This document shows, one piece after another, positions 16,640 to 24,874 of a stretch of DNA of 64,000 bases. Each line of letters begins with the position of its first letter. The first letter of the stretch is position 1. The notes below the pieces were generated by a model. The model searched no databases. It was given only the letters and a program-made list of their open reading frames with translations, and was not told the DNA's origin. Origin of the DNA: Allobosea sp. CRIB-10 (GTDB lineage Bacteria > Pseudomonadota > Alphaproteobacteria > Rhizobiales > Beijerinckiaceae); contig NZ_FOKP01000027.1 of NCBI RefSeq assembly GCF_900112185.1, positions 1 to 64,000 on the forward strand, given 5' to 3'. Made by a program: the position numbers and the translations under genes.

Positions 16640-16756
16640 TGCAGCCCGGACATCCTCGCCCTCTCGGCGTGGCACCCTCGGCGGTGATCGCGGCACTGGT
16701 GGTCGTCTAGGATCGATCATGACCGGTGTCGGCGGTCGAGTTCCTCTTACCCGACA

Positions 16757-16776
16757 GGCGAATGCATGCATTCGCC
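16757..16776. repeat. 20-bp perfect palindrome in decay zone
   Basis: GGCGAATGCATGCATTCGCC is fully self-complementary. It lies just beyond the IS3-like remnant and 118 bp after the receptor's stop codon. It could serve as a terminator stem for the receptor gene or mark an insertion or deletion junction. Confidence 0.45.
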
Positions 16777-16784
16777 GAAAGGGC

Positions 16785-16980
16785 CCGGACAAGATGCGCC
16801 GCTGCCTTGCGCAGGATCTCGTTCGCCTGCCGTAGCTCTCGCGTTCGAGAGCCTTGAGCTTGGCCGCCCTATTTGTCGTCAGGCCGGGCTTGCGGCCGCT
16901 GCCGACCTTAAGCCGTCTTCAGCCACTCGCTCGGTGTCTGCGCCGTGCAGCCGATCTTGCCCGACATCGGAGTTGGCGCC
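16785..16980 (-). mobile_element. IS3-family orfA transposase remnant
   Basis: On the minus strand, interrupted frames encode KIGCTAQTPSEWLKTA, then RPQARPDDK-like residues, KLKALER and ELRQANEILRKAAAHL in that order. These are the helix-turn-helix and leucine-zipper regions of IS3-type OrfA proteins, whose usual C-terminal motif is ELRQANEILRKASA. An in-frame stop after WLKTA and at least one frameshift show it is dead. No orfB, terminal inverted repeat or target duplication was found, so the element is a fragment. It lies exactly where the downstream ABC ATPase has lost its N-terminus. Confidence 0.7.
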
Positions 16981-17043
16981 GTCCGACAAATGCGGGGCGT
17001 TTCTGTCGCAGTGGATATCTGTTCCAGAGCCGACAGTCCGTAT

Positions 17044-17643
17044 GTCGCATCGGACCGAATAGACCCTTCGATCCAGATCAATGGGCAGACCTTGCACGAT
17101 CCCTATGACGATCTGGGGATCGTCTTCCAGAAGGATCTGCTGCTGCCCTGGCGCACGGCACTGAACAACGTCCTCCTGCAAGCGGAAGTGCGCGGGCTGC
17201 CGCGAAAAGCCTATACCGACCGGGCCCGCGACCTGCTGGCGCTTGTCGGCCTCAAAGGCTTCGAGAACCACTATCCGCACGAGCTCTCCGGCGGCATGCG
17301 CCGGCGCGTTGCGATATGCCGGCCCCTGCTCCGTGAGCCGAAACTGCTGCTGATGGACGAGCCCTTCGCGGCGCTGGACGCGATCACGCGTGATCAGCTG
17401 GCGCTGGACTTCCAGCATATCGTGAAAGCTGACGCCAGAACGGTCGTTTTCATCACGCACAGCATGGATGAAGCAGTCTTCATCGGCGACCGCGTCATGG
17501 TTATGACGGCTCGCCCGGGCCATATCGCCGAAATCATCGACATCGATATCCCTCGGCCGCGGACCCTGCAGTCACGAACATCGTCAGAGTATTCGAGTTA
17601 TACAGGCCGGATCCGCGACCTGCTCATGAAACACGGCACTTAA
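17044..17643 (+). pseudogene. N-terminally truncated ABC transporter ATP-binding protein (SsuB/TauB/NrtD type)
   Basis: Recognisable homology runs from INGQTLHDPYDDLGIVFQKDLLLPW (Q-loop) through LSGGMRRRVAICRPLL (signature), LLLMDEPFAALD (Walker B) and VVFITHSMDEAVFIGDRV (His switch). About the first 50 residues, including Walker A, are absent and replaced by unrelated sequence after the IS3 remnant. The signature is also atypical: RRRVAICRPL instead of RQRVALARAL. Without Walker A it cannot hydrolyse ATP, so I call it a pseudogene despite an intact downstream frame. Relatives energise sulfonate, nitrate or pyrimidine-precursor import. Confidence 0.75.
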
Positions 17644-17649
17644 CCACTC

Positions 17650-18340
17650 ATGACAGCCACGACACAGACCTCACCCGAAGGCCCGACGATGACACGTCTC
17701 GCGAGGCACTTCGCCGGTCGGCTGCGCGGAATCCTGCTGCCGCTGACGTCGACCGTGCTGTGCTTGGTGATCTGGCAGGTTTCGGTCGATCTGTTCAGCG
17801 TTCCAAATCTGATCCTCCCGTCGCCGAGCGACATCTTCTCCACATCGTCGTAAAGCGGGCGATGTACCTCACTTCACGATTCCGGTTCTCGTCGAAATCC
17901 TGCTGGGTTTCGGTTGCGCGGGCCTGATCGGTGTCCTGCTCGGCGTCCTGGTTTCGTTCAGCACGATCGCCCGGCAGACGGTTTATCCGCTCCTGGTGTC
18001 GTCCCAGATGATTCCGAAAGTTGCGATCGCCCCGGTGCTGATCATCTGGTTCGGGACGGGCCTCGAAGCCAAGGTCCTGATCGCGTTCCAGATCGCGCTT
18101 TTTTCGATCACCTTGTCGACGATGGTGGGCTTGGACGCCGCCGGGCGCGACAGCATGAAGCTGTTCCACTCGATGGGCGCCGGTCCTCTGGACACCTGCT
18201 TCAAGCTAAGGCTCCCGACGGCCCTGCCCAATATTTCGCGGGCCTGAAGATCGGCATGAGTCTGGCTGTCGTCGTGGCGGTGGTTGCCGAATTCGTCGCC
18301 GCGGAGCGGGGCCTGGGCTATTACCTTCTCTGCGCAAGCG
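17650..18340 (+). pseudogene. Frameshifted ABC transporter permease (SsuC/TauC type)
   Basis: Starts 6 nt after the ATPase fragment. The first segment ends FSVPNLILPSPSDIF and hits a stop at 17851-17853. Homology resumes in another frame with FTIPVLVEILLGFGCAG, VYPLLVSSQMIPKVAIAPVLIIWFG and DTCFKLRLPTALPNI, then shifts again near 18232 to FAGLKIGMSLAVVVAVVAEF and AAERGLGYYLL. At least two frameshifts plus a missing helical segment near 17840-17870 make it nonfunctional. Together with the truncated ATPase it is a dead sulfonate/taurine-type importer; no matching receptor gene remains next to it. Confidence 0.8.
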
Positions 18341-18416
18341 GCCAACTGGTGCTCATCCACGCCGCCGCAGGGGGAGTAGGGTCCGTCGCCTGCCAGTGGG
18401 CGAAGTCGATCGGAGG
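18340..18416 (+). pseudogene. Zinc-independent quinone oxidoreductase scrap
   Basis: Directly fused in frame to the end of the permease remnant is LVLIHAAAGGVGSVACQWAK, the beta-alpha-beta dinucleotide-binding core of quinone oxidoreductase/medium-chain dehydrogenases (AAGGVG motif). Nothing of the rest of that enzyme is visible before or after. It marks a deletion junction that joined two unrelated genes. Confidence 0.65.
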
Positions 18417-18576
18417 ACCAGTTCAAACGCCCCCCAAGATGATCGACTGGCGCTCAGCGCGGCGCGCAGTTCGCAGACGCCGATCTCACGGCCTGATCGC
18501 GCCTAGACTCCCTTTCCTGCGTGATTTGACGAGGACGCCGTCCATCAATGGCGTGCGTCGCGTCGCGCGCAGTTTT

Positions 18577-18596
18577 GTATCTCACCGGTTAGATAC
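18577..18596. promoter_or_regulatory. TetR-type operator copy A
   Basis: GTATCTCACCGGTTAGATAC is a 20-bp near-perfect palindrome (GTATCT and AGATAC arms, ACCGGT centre, one mismatched pair). It ends 68 bp before the Bug receptor ATG at 18665. It matches 15 of 20 positions with the site at 23716-23735, which is in front of the divergent minus-strand operon. Confidence 0.65.
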
Positions 18597-18664
18597 TTAA
18601 TTGACGCGATTGGGAGCGCGCGCTAGCCTTCCGGAAAAGAACACACCAACCGGAGGAGGAAGCC

Positions 18665-19648
18665 ATGTCCCCATGGAAGGCAGCGCTCTTAGCCGCTGCA
18701 TTGCTTGCGCTCGCCAGCCACCAGGCACATGCGCAGCAGACTTATCCAAACCGCTACATCACCATGGTCGTGCCCTTCGCCGCAGGCGGACCGACCGACA
18801 TCGTCGGCCGCATCGTGGCGGACCACATGTCGCGCACGCTGGGCCAGCAGATCGTGATCGAGAACACCGCGGGCGCCGCCGGAACGACCGGAGCGGCCCG
18901 CGTCGCCAAGGCGGCCCCGGACGGTCACACCATTCTGGTCGGGCCGATGAGCACGATGAGCTTTTCGCCGGCGCTCTATCCGAAGCTGACCTTCAATCCG
19001 CTGACGGATTTCGAGCCGATCGGCATCGCGGCCTCCGCGCCGATCATGCTCGTGTCCAACACGGCGGTGCCGGCGACCAGGCTCGCAGAGTTCGCGGCCT
19101 ATTTGAAGGCGAACCCGGCCAAATTGACCAATGGCAATGCCGGCGTCGGCTCGACGTCGCACCTCGCCTGCCTGCTGCTCAACAACCGCGCCGGCGCGTC
19201 GGTCACCCTCGTGCCCTATCGCGGCACCGGGCCTGCCTTGCAGGATGTCGTCTCGGGCCAGGTCGGCTATCTCTGCGACCAGGTGACGAGCCTGATGTCG
19301 CAGGTCAAGGCCAACGCCGTCAGGCCACTCGCCGTGCTGGCTCCGACCCGCTCCCCGGTGCTGCCCGACGTACCCACGGCCACCGAGGCGGGTATGAGCG
19401 GGATCGACATGGTCGTGTGGAACGCGCTGTTCGCTCCGAAAGGGACGCCGCCCGAGATCATCGAGAAGCTCAACGCCGCCCTGGTCAAGGCCATCACCGA
19501 TCCCGCCTCGCGCGAGAAATTCCTGCAGCTGGGCGCCGAGCCGCCGCCGGAGAACCAGCGCTCGCCGCAGGCGCTGCACCAGGTCCATGCCGCCGATGTC
19601 ACGAAATGGGGCGAGGTCATCCGCTCGGCCAATGTCACGATCGAATGA
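18665..19648 (+). CDS. Bug-family tripartite tricarboxylate transporter substrate-binding protein
   Basis: A 327-residue periplasmic receptor. A signal peptide ending AHA-QQTYPNR is followed by the Bug landmarks MVVPFAAGGPTDIVGR, IVIENTAGAAGTTGAARVAKA and VPYRGTGPALQDVVSGQVGYL. The ribosome binding site GGAGGAGG is strong. There is no TctA/TctB gene nearby. The upstream operator and the TetR gene 79 nt downstream suggest substrate-induced expression together with the 23662-20431 catabolic operon. Confidence 0.9.
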   Translation: MSPWKAALLAAALLALASHQAHAQQTYPNRYITMVVPFAAGGPTDIVGRIVADHMSRTLGQQIVIENTAGAAGTTGAARVAKAAPDGHTILVGPMSTMSFSPALYPKLTFNPLTDFEPIGIAASAPIMLVSNTAVPATRLAEFAAYLKANPAKLTNGNAGVGSTSHLACLLLNNRAGASVTLVPYRGTGPALQDVVSGQVGYLCDQVTSLMSQVKANAVRPLAVLAPTRSPVLPDVPTATEAGMSGIDMVVWNALFAPKGTPPEIIEKLNAALVKAITDPASREKFLQLGAEPPPENQRSPQALHQVHAADVTKWGEVIRSANVTIE

Positions 19649-19727
19649 CGCGTTCCGGCTTGTCCGGGCCCCGCTTTCTTGTCACATGGCCTAGGAGAGG
19701 AAATCCAACCCAGGCGATTGTGACGAC

Positions 19728-20411
19728 GTGCAAAAGAAGGATGCAGATGGCGTGACGGCGGCCGGAGAGGTTTCGGAGAAGCCTGTCCGTCGCCGCGACA
19801 GCGCAGCGACACGCGCCCGCATCATGCGCGTCGCCGCTCGCGAATTCGCCAGCAAGGGTTACGAGGGAGCCGGCACCGACGAGATCGCGGCGAAAGCGGC
19901 GATCAACAAGCGGATGATCTACCACTATTTCTCGTCGAAGGAGCTGCTTTACCTGGCTGTGCTCGAAGAGGCCTATCGCAGGGCTCGTGTCGCCGAGCAA
20001 AAGCTCGAGCTCGACAGCCTGGAGCCGCTGGAGGCACTGCAGCGCTTCGTCGAGTTCAACTTCGATTCCTTCGTGCGGGACCGGACCTTCATCAACCTGC
20101 TGGCGACGGAGAACCTGCAGAAGGCCAAGGTCCTGAAGAAGTCGGCGCAGGTCAGCAGCTTCAATTCGCCGATCATCCAGGCGGTCGGCCGGATCATCGC
20201 GCGCGGCGAAGCCGCGGGCTCCATTCGCCCGGGGCTGGATCCGCTGCAGCTCTGGATCACGATGATCGGGACCTGCTATTTCTTCTTCTCCAACATCTAC
20301 ACGCTGTCCGTCATCCTCGAGACCAAATTCGACGAGCCGGAGGTTCTGGCGGCCAGGCGCGCGCATGTCGTCGATTTCGTGCTGAACGCGGTGCGGCCGC
20401 ACGCGGGCTGA
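19728..20411 (+). CDS. TetR family transcriptional regulator
   Basis: A 227-residue TetR protein. The DNA-binding domain spans about residues 26-72 (TRARIMRVAAREFASKGYEG, GTDEIAAKAAINKRMIYHYFSSKELL), followed by a helical ligand domain. The start is GTG at 19728, with a second possible GTG at 19752. It lies between the Bug receptor and a convergent Gfo/Idh operon whose end is 19 nt away. The paired operators at 18577-18596 and 23716-23735 make it the probable repressor of both. Confidence 0.87.
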   Translation: MQKKDADGVTAAGEVSEKPVRRRDSAATRARIMRVAAREFASKGYEGAGTDEIAAKAAINKRMIYHYFSSKELLYLAVLEEAYRRARVAEQKLELDSLEPLEALQRFVEFNFDSFVRDRTFINLLATENLQKAKVLKKSAQVSSFNSPIIQAVGRIIARGEAAGSIRPGLDPLQLWITMIGTCYFFFSNIYTLSVILETKFDEPEVLAARRAHVVDFVLNAVRPHAG

Positions 20412-20430
20412 ATGCCGCTGCAGTATCGAC

Positions 20431-21297
20431 TCAGACGACCGAGCTGTGCCGCGCGATGCAGGTCGTCAGCACCTCGTCCATCGGCCGCGTCCACCAATCC
20501 GTCTCGGAGAAGATTTCGACCTCCGAGAAGCCGGCGAAGCCTTCGGCCTCGACGGCCTGGCGGATCCTGCTGATCTCGATGACGCCGTCGCCCATCATGC
20601 CGCGATCGAGCAGGAGATCGCGCGTCGGCACCAGCCAGTCGCAGATATGGAAGGCGAGCAGACGGGCAAGGCCGGCGCGCCTGATGCCGGCATAGAGCTC
20701 CGGGTCCCACCAGACATGGTAGACGTCGAGGGCGACGCCGAGCGCCCCTGTTCTGGCCGGGTCGAGCCGATCGCAGATGTCGAGCGCCTGGCCGAGCGTG
20801 TTCACGCAAGCGCGGTCGGCCGCATACATCGGATGCAACGGCTCGATGGCGAGCGGCATCCCGACCGATTTGGCATAGTCCAGCAGCTCGCCGATACCGT
20901 CCTCGACCTGGCTGCGGGCAAGCGCAATGTCCAGCGAAACCGCCGAGCCCGGCCGCGAATACTGCGGCAGCCCGCCGACGACGAGGACGAGGCAGGCCGC
21001 CTCGAGCGCAGCCGCCTCGTCGACGGCACGGCGGTTGTCGTCACGCGCCTCCTGCCGCCTCGACGCGTCGGCCGGGAACATGCCGCCGCGGCAATAGCCT
21101 GAGAGCTTGAAGCCATGCCGCCGGACCGCGGCCTTGGTCGCTTCCAGCCCGACGGCAGCGACCTGGTCGCGCCAGGGCGAAATCGCGCGGATCCCGTGCC
21201 TGGCGCAGGCCTCGGAGATCTGCAGCAGATCGCCCTGCTTGCGGATCGTCGCCGTGTTGATCGACAGCCAGGCGTGGTCACGCGAGAAGTCGCGCAT
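20431..21297 (-). CDS. Sugar phosphate isomerase/epimerase family TIM-barrel protein
   Basis: A 288-residue xylose-isomerase-like (AP endonuclease 2) TIM barrel. Putative metal ligands occur in IEPLHPMY (Glu), LDVYHVWWD (Asp/His), AFHICDW (His/Asp) and SEVEIFS (Glu). Such proteins isomerise or epimerise keto-sugars or inositol derivatives (IolE/IolI, DTE families). It is the last gene of a three-gene operon, 3 nt after DUF993, and is probably a ring-modified-sugar isomerase. The exact reaction is unknown. Confidence 0.85.
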   Translation of the reverse strand: MRDFSRDHAWLSINTATIRKQGDLLQISEACARHGIRAISPWRDQVAAVGLEATKAAVRRHGFKLSGYCRGGMFPADASRRQEARDDNRRAVDEAAALEAACLVLVVGGLPQYSRPGSAVSLDIALARSQVEDGIGELLDYAKSVGMPLAIEPLHPMYAADRACVNTLGQALDICDRLDPARTGALGVALDVYHVWWDPELYAGIRRAGLARLLAFHICDWLVPTRDLLLDRGMMGDGVIEISRIRQAVEAEGFAGFSEVEIFSETDWWTRPMDEVLTTCIARHSSVV

Positions 21298-21300
21298 GGC

Positions 21301-22488
21301 TCAGGCTCCGATGCCGTAGATCGCCATGACGCGCGCCATGCGGGCTGCCGCCTGGTGCGGATCGTGGAACAGCCCGGCCTTGTCGGCGAGGCGGAACAGC
21401 TCGGCCAGATGCAACATCGAGCGGGTGCTCTCCTGGCCGCCGAGCATGGTGAAATGATCCTGATGACCGTTCAGATAGGCGACGAAAACGATGCCGGTCT
21501 TGTAGAACCGCGTCGGCGCCTGGAAGATATGGCGCGAGAGCGGCACCGTCGGCCCGAAGGCTGCATGGAATCCCGGCAGGTCGTCGTCGGCCAACGCCGC
21601 CAGGGCCGCGGCGGCGGCGGGAGCAATCGCATCGAAGATGCCGAGCAGCGCATGCGAATGGCCTTGCTCGTCCCCGGCGATCAGCTCGGCATAGTTGAAA
21701 TCGTCGCCGGTATACATCAGCACCGACTCGTCGAGCCGGCGTCGCATGGCGATCTCCTTCTCCTTGTCGAGCAGGGAGATCTTGACGCCGTCGACCTTGG
21801 CCGCATTGGCATTGATGACGCCGACGGCGACATCCATCGCGGCATCGAGATCACGCGTGCCCCAGTAGCCAACCAGCGCCGGGTCGAACATGTCGCCGAG
21901 CCAGTGGATGATCACCGGCTCCTTCGCCTGCGACAGGATGCGATCATAGACCCTGACATAGTCGTCGGGGCTCCTGGCGACGCGGGCGAGCGCGCGCGAT
22001 GCCATGAAGATGATCCGGCCGCCGGCGCCTTCGATCGCCTCGAATTGCGTCTCGTAAGCCCTGACCACGTCGTCGATCGAGCGTGCCTCGGCCGGGTCGA
22101 GATGATCGGTGCCGGCCCCCGAGAAGATGACGGCTCCAGGCTTGGTCCGAGCAAGAGCCGTCGAGCGCTTGATCAGCTCCAAGGCCAGCGGCCAGTCGAG
22201 CCCCATGCCGCGCTGGGCGGTGTCCATCGCCTCGGCCAGGCCGAGGCCGAGATCCCAGAGATGCTCGCGATAGGCCAGTGTCCGCTCCCAATCCGGCGCG
22301 GCCTTGAGCCAGGGGTCGCTCGCGGCCCAGGGATCGGCGACGACATGGGCGGCGGCGAGCGCCAGCCGGTTGAATGGCTTGCCCGAACGGGGCGCCTGCC
22401 GCATCGGCTCGCCGAGCCGATAGAGTTCGGTGGAGCGATCAGGCTTCGGGAGCGTGACCGCAGCGGCGAGGCGGCGCGTGTCCTGCAT
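21301..22488 (-). CDS. DUF993 family protein (dihydrodipicolinate synthase-like)
   Basis: A 395-residue protein matching, by pattern, the DUF993 family, TIM-barrel proteins annotated as dihydrodipicolinate-synthase-like. Visible stretches include GMGLDWPLALELIKRS, VIIHWLGDMFDPALVGYWG, VDGVKISLLDKEKEIAMR and LMYTGDDFNYAELI. The lysine in GVKISLLD is a possible Schiff-base residue, as in pyruvate-class aldolases. DUF993 genes typically accompany Gfo/Idh oxidoreductases and isomerase-like barrels, as here, so a retro-aldol step in carbohydrate breakdown is likely but unproven. Confidence 0.82.
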   Translation of the reverse strand: MQDTRRLAAAVTLPKPDRSTELYRLGEPMRQAPRSGKPFNRLALAAAHVVADPWAASDPWLKAAPDWERTLAYREHLWDLGLGLAEAMDTAQRGMGLDWPLALELIKRSTALARTKPGAVIFSGAGTDHLDPAEARSIDDVVRAYETQFEAIEGAGGRIIFMASRALARVARSPDDYVRVYDRILSQAKEPVIIHWLGDMFDPALVGYWGTRDLDAAMDVAVGVINANAAKVDGVKISLLDKEKEIAMRRRLDESVLMYTGDDFNYAELIAGDEQGHSHALLGIFDAIAPAAAAALAALADDDLPGFHAAFGPTVPLSRHIFQAPTRFYKTGIVFVAYLNGHQDHFTMLGGQESTRSMLHLAELFRLADKAGLFHDPHQAAARMARVMAIYGIGA

Positions 22489-22510
22489 GGCGTGTTCCGA
22501 TCCCGTCCTC

Positions 22511-23662
22511 TCAGAGCGTGAGCTTCGGCACGTCGACCCAGCGACGTTCCTTCCAGCTCTGCAACGCGCATTCGACGAGCTGCACGCCTTTCGCGCCCTC
22601 GATCAGCGTATGCGAATAGGGCAGGCCCTCGACCACATGGCGGATGAACATCTCCCATTGCGTCTTGAAGCCGTTGTCGTAGGTCGCGTTGTCCGGCATC
22701 GTCATCCAGGTGTCGCGGAAGTCGATGCTCTGCCGCTGGTCGGGGTTCCAGACCGGGCGCGGGGTGGCGTTGCGCGGCTGGATAACGCAATCGTGCAGGC
22801 CAGCCACGGCCGAGCCGAGGGTGCCATCGACCTGGAAGGTGACGAGGTCGTCGCGATAGACGCGCGTCACCCAGCTCATATTGATCTGCGCGATCACGCC
22901 ACCAGCCAGCTGGAACGTGGCATAGGCGGTGTCGTCGGTGGTGGCCTTGTAGCGCTTGCCGCTCTCGTCGACGCGCTCCGGAATGCCTGTGCTGCCCAGG
23001 CAGCTCACGGCCTCGACCTCGCCGAACAGATTGTCCAGTACGTAGCGCCAGTGGCAGACCATATCGAGGATCATGCCGCCGCCATCCTCGGCGCGGTAGT
23101 TCCAGGACGGCCGCTGCGCCGCCTGCCAGTCACCTTCGAACACCCAATAGCCGAACTCCCCGCGCACCGAGAGCATCCGGCCGAAGAAGCCGGAATCGCG
23201 CAGTGAGCGCAGCTTCATCAGACCGGGCAAGAAAAGCTTGTCCTGCACGGTGCCGGTCTTGACGCCCTTCTCCTTGGCGAAGCGGCAGATGCTCAGCGCC
23301 TCCTCGAGATTGGTCGCGATCGGCTTTTCGCAATAGATGTGCTTGCCGGCCGCGACCGCCTTCTGCAGCAGGGTCGGCCGCATCTGGGTGGTTGCCGCGT
23401 CGAAGAAGATCTGGTTGCGCGGATCGGCGATCGCCGCGTCGAGATCGGTGCTCCAGCGCTCGATGCCATACGCCTTGGCGAGCCCCTCGACCTTCTCGGC
23501 GTTGCGCCCGATCAGGATCGGGTCGAGCTGGACGCGCGAGCCGTCCGAGAGCGGAACGCCGCCCTGAGCACGGATCGCGACCACCGAGCGGATCAGGTGC
23601 TGGTTCATCCCCATGCGGCCGGTCACGCCATTCATGACGACGCCGAGTGTCTGGACTGGCAC
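22511..23662 (-). CDS. Gfo/Idh/MocA family oxidoreductase
   Basis: A 383-residue NAD(P)-dependent dehydrogenase. The N-terminal Rossmann segment is GVVMNGVTGRMG (about residues 7-18), and HIYCEKPIATNLEEA (EKP at 112-114) is the family catalytic lysine motif. A C-terminal alpha/beta domain follows, with NYRAEDGGGMILDMVCHWRYVLDNLFG. It is the first gene of the operon with DUF993 and the isomerase-like barrel, the usual logic being oxidation of a cyclic polyol or sugar before cleavage. A TetR-type operator lies 54 bp upstream. Confidence 0.9.
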   Translation of the reverse strand: MPVQTLGVVMNGVTGRMGMNQHLIRSVVAIRAQGGVPLSDGSRVQLDPILIGRNAEKVEGLAKAYGIERWSTDLDAAIADPRNQIFFDAATTQMRPTLLQKAVAAGKHIYCEKPIATNLEEALSICRFAKEKGVKTGTVQDKLFLPGLMKLRSLRDSGFFGRMLSVRGEFGYWVFEGDWQAAQRPSWNYRAEDGGGMILDMVCHWRYVLDNLFGEVEAVSCLGSTGIPERVDESGKRYKATTDDTAYATFQLAGGVIAQINMSWVTRVYRDDLVTFQVDGTLGSAVAGLHDCVIQPRNATPRPVWNPDQRQSIDFRDTWMTMPDNATYDNGFKTQWEMFIRHVVEGLPYSHTLIEGAKGVQLVECALQSWKERRWVDVPKLTL

Positions 23663-23715
23663 GAGTTATCCTCCCTGGCTTTGCGCGATGCCGATCGCTG
23701 CCGGCACGCCATTTT

Positions 23716-23735
23716 ATAACTCAGTGGTTAGTTAC
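23716..23735. promoter_or_regulatory. TetR-type operator copy B
   Basis: ATAACTCAGTGGTTAGTTAC shares 15 of 20 positions with copy A at 18577-18596, including CTCA and GGTTAG. Its arms TAACT/AGTTA form an inverted repeat. It lies 54 bp upstream of the Gfo/Idh start at 23662, in A+T-rich promoter-like DNA. Confidence 0.6.
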
Positions 23736-23888
23736 TTATAAGAGCGGGAAAGAGCTGTCAAACCCGCGTACTCAGCCCGCTGCCCGGCAGCCGAGACCGT
23801 AGATCATCGTGTTGCCGAGATGCTGGTGCGCGCGACCAGAGCCGCTGGCCATCCGGCGACGCTGCCGCACATGGCTGCCGGGAAGGCT

Positions 23889-24791
23889 CTACCCTTGCCG
23901 GTCGGCGTTCTCCTTGGTCAGCCTCTCCAGCAGATCGAGGCCGGGCACCGCCGGCCCGCCCTGACAGCGGGTGAGGCCGACCGCGCCCGACAGGAAACGG
24001 GCGCCGGTTGAGATCTCGCAGAGATCATTGCGATCCAGGTCGTCCGCCACGACACCGCGCGAAATGAACCAGACGGCATCCGAGCCGAGCAGTATCGCGC
24101 GCCCGACGGGCAGGGCCACCGTCTCGAAGGCGGGCTGTAGGCCGGCGAGATTGAACGTCAGCAGATAGTCGTCGACCGCCCGGCGGATGATCGCCGTGGC
24201 CGGCGGCAGCAGCACCGGCACGCGCGCCAGCAATTGCGCCACCGGCTCGCCGCGCAGCGGATGATCATGGCGGGCGACCAGCGCGATCTCTTCCTCATAG
24301 AGATGCGTGAAGACCAGGCCGGCCATCTCGCTGGCCACCGGCATGCGGCCGAGCATCAGGTCGATCGCTCCCTCGCGCAGCAGCCCGACGAGATAGGAAT
24401 GCGGCCCGGTCTCGATCGCCAGCACGGTTTCGGGCGCAATCTCGCGGAAGCGCAGCGCCACCCGTGGAAACAGGCGCGTCGCCGCCGTGGGCAGGACCCC
24501 GACGCGGATCGTGCTGCCCGGCGCGCCCGGATGCATTGCCGCAGCGCCGGCTTCGAAGGCCTGCAATCCCACACTGGCATGGCGGCGGAACAGGGCGCCC
24601 TGCTCGGTCAGCACCAGACGCCGCTTCTCGCGTCGGAACAATGGCGTCGCCAGCAAGGTCTCCAGCTCCGCAAGGGTACGGCTCAGGGCCGGCTGGGTGA
24701 TGCCCTGGCGACGCGCGACCGATGACAGGCTGCCCTCGACTGCGATGTCCAGGAAGGCCCGGATATGTCGCAGCTTGATGGCAGGATGCAT
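23889..24791 (-). CDS. pcaQ: LysR-type activator of protocatechuate genes, PcaQ
   Basis: A 300-residue LysR protein. IKLRHIRAFLDIAVEGSLSS, RRQGITQPALSRTLAELETLL and TPLFRREKRRLVLTEQG form the DNA-binding domain; the PcaQ-like effector domain follows with VGVLPTAATRLFPRVA and LYEEEIALVARHDHPL. The ATG at 24791 gives the MHPAIKLRHIRAF start expected for PcaQ. It is divergent from pcaD and its start codon lies inside a dyad resembling the PcaQ box. In rhizobia PcaQ activates pcaDCHGB in response to carboxymuconolactone and ketoadipate-pathway intermediates. Confidence 0.9.
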   Translation of the reverse strand: MHPAIKLRHIRAFLDIAVEGSLSSVARRQGITQPALSRTLAELETLLATPLFRREKRRLVLTEQGALFRRHASVGLQAFEAGAAAMHPGAPGSTIRVGVLPTAATRLFPRVALRFREIAPETVLAIETGPHSYLVGLLREGAIDLMLGRMPVASEMAGLVFTHLYEEEIALVARHDHPLRGEPVAQLLARVPVLLPPATAIIRRAVDDYLLTFNLAGLQPAFETVALPVGRAILLGSDAVWFISRGVVADDLDRNDLCEISTGARFLSGAVGLTRCQGGPAVPGLDLLERLTKENADRQG

Positions 24792-24806
24792 AATCACTTG
24801 ATTATG
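24789..24806. promoter_or_regulatory. PcaQ box
   Basis: CATAATCA-CT-TGATTATG is an inverted repeat with perfect 8-bp arms, containing ATAATC-N4-GATTAT. It closely resembles the rhizobial PcaQ-binding sequence ATAACC-N4-GGTTAA. It overlaps the pcaQ start codon and lies 68 bp upstream of pcaD, consistent with activation of pcaD and autoregulation. Confidence 0.75.
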
Positions 24807-24874
24807 ACTCCAAGCAGTCTTTGCATTGTTCGCCGCGAATTCGTGCTGATAGGTTATGAGCAGGAGGAAAGATC

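Noticed and set aside
16945-17643. An intact ABC ATPase gene starting at 16945
   Set aside because: The first 33 codons are unrelated sequence overlapping the IS3 remnant region and Walker A is missing, so it was called a pseudogene.
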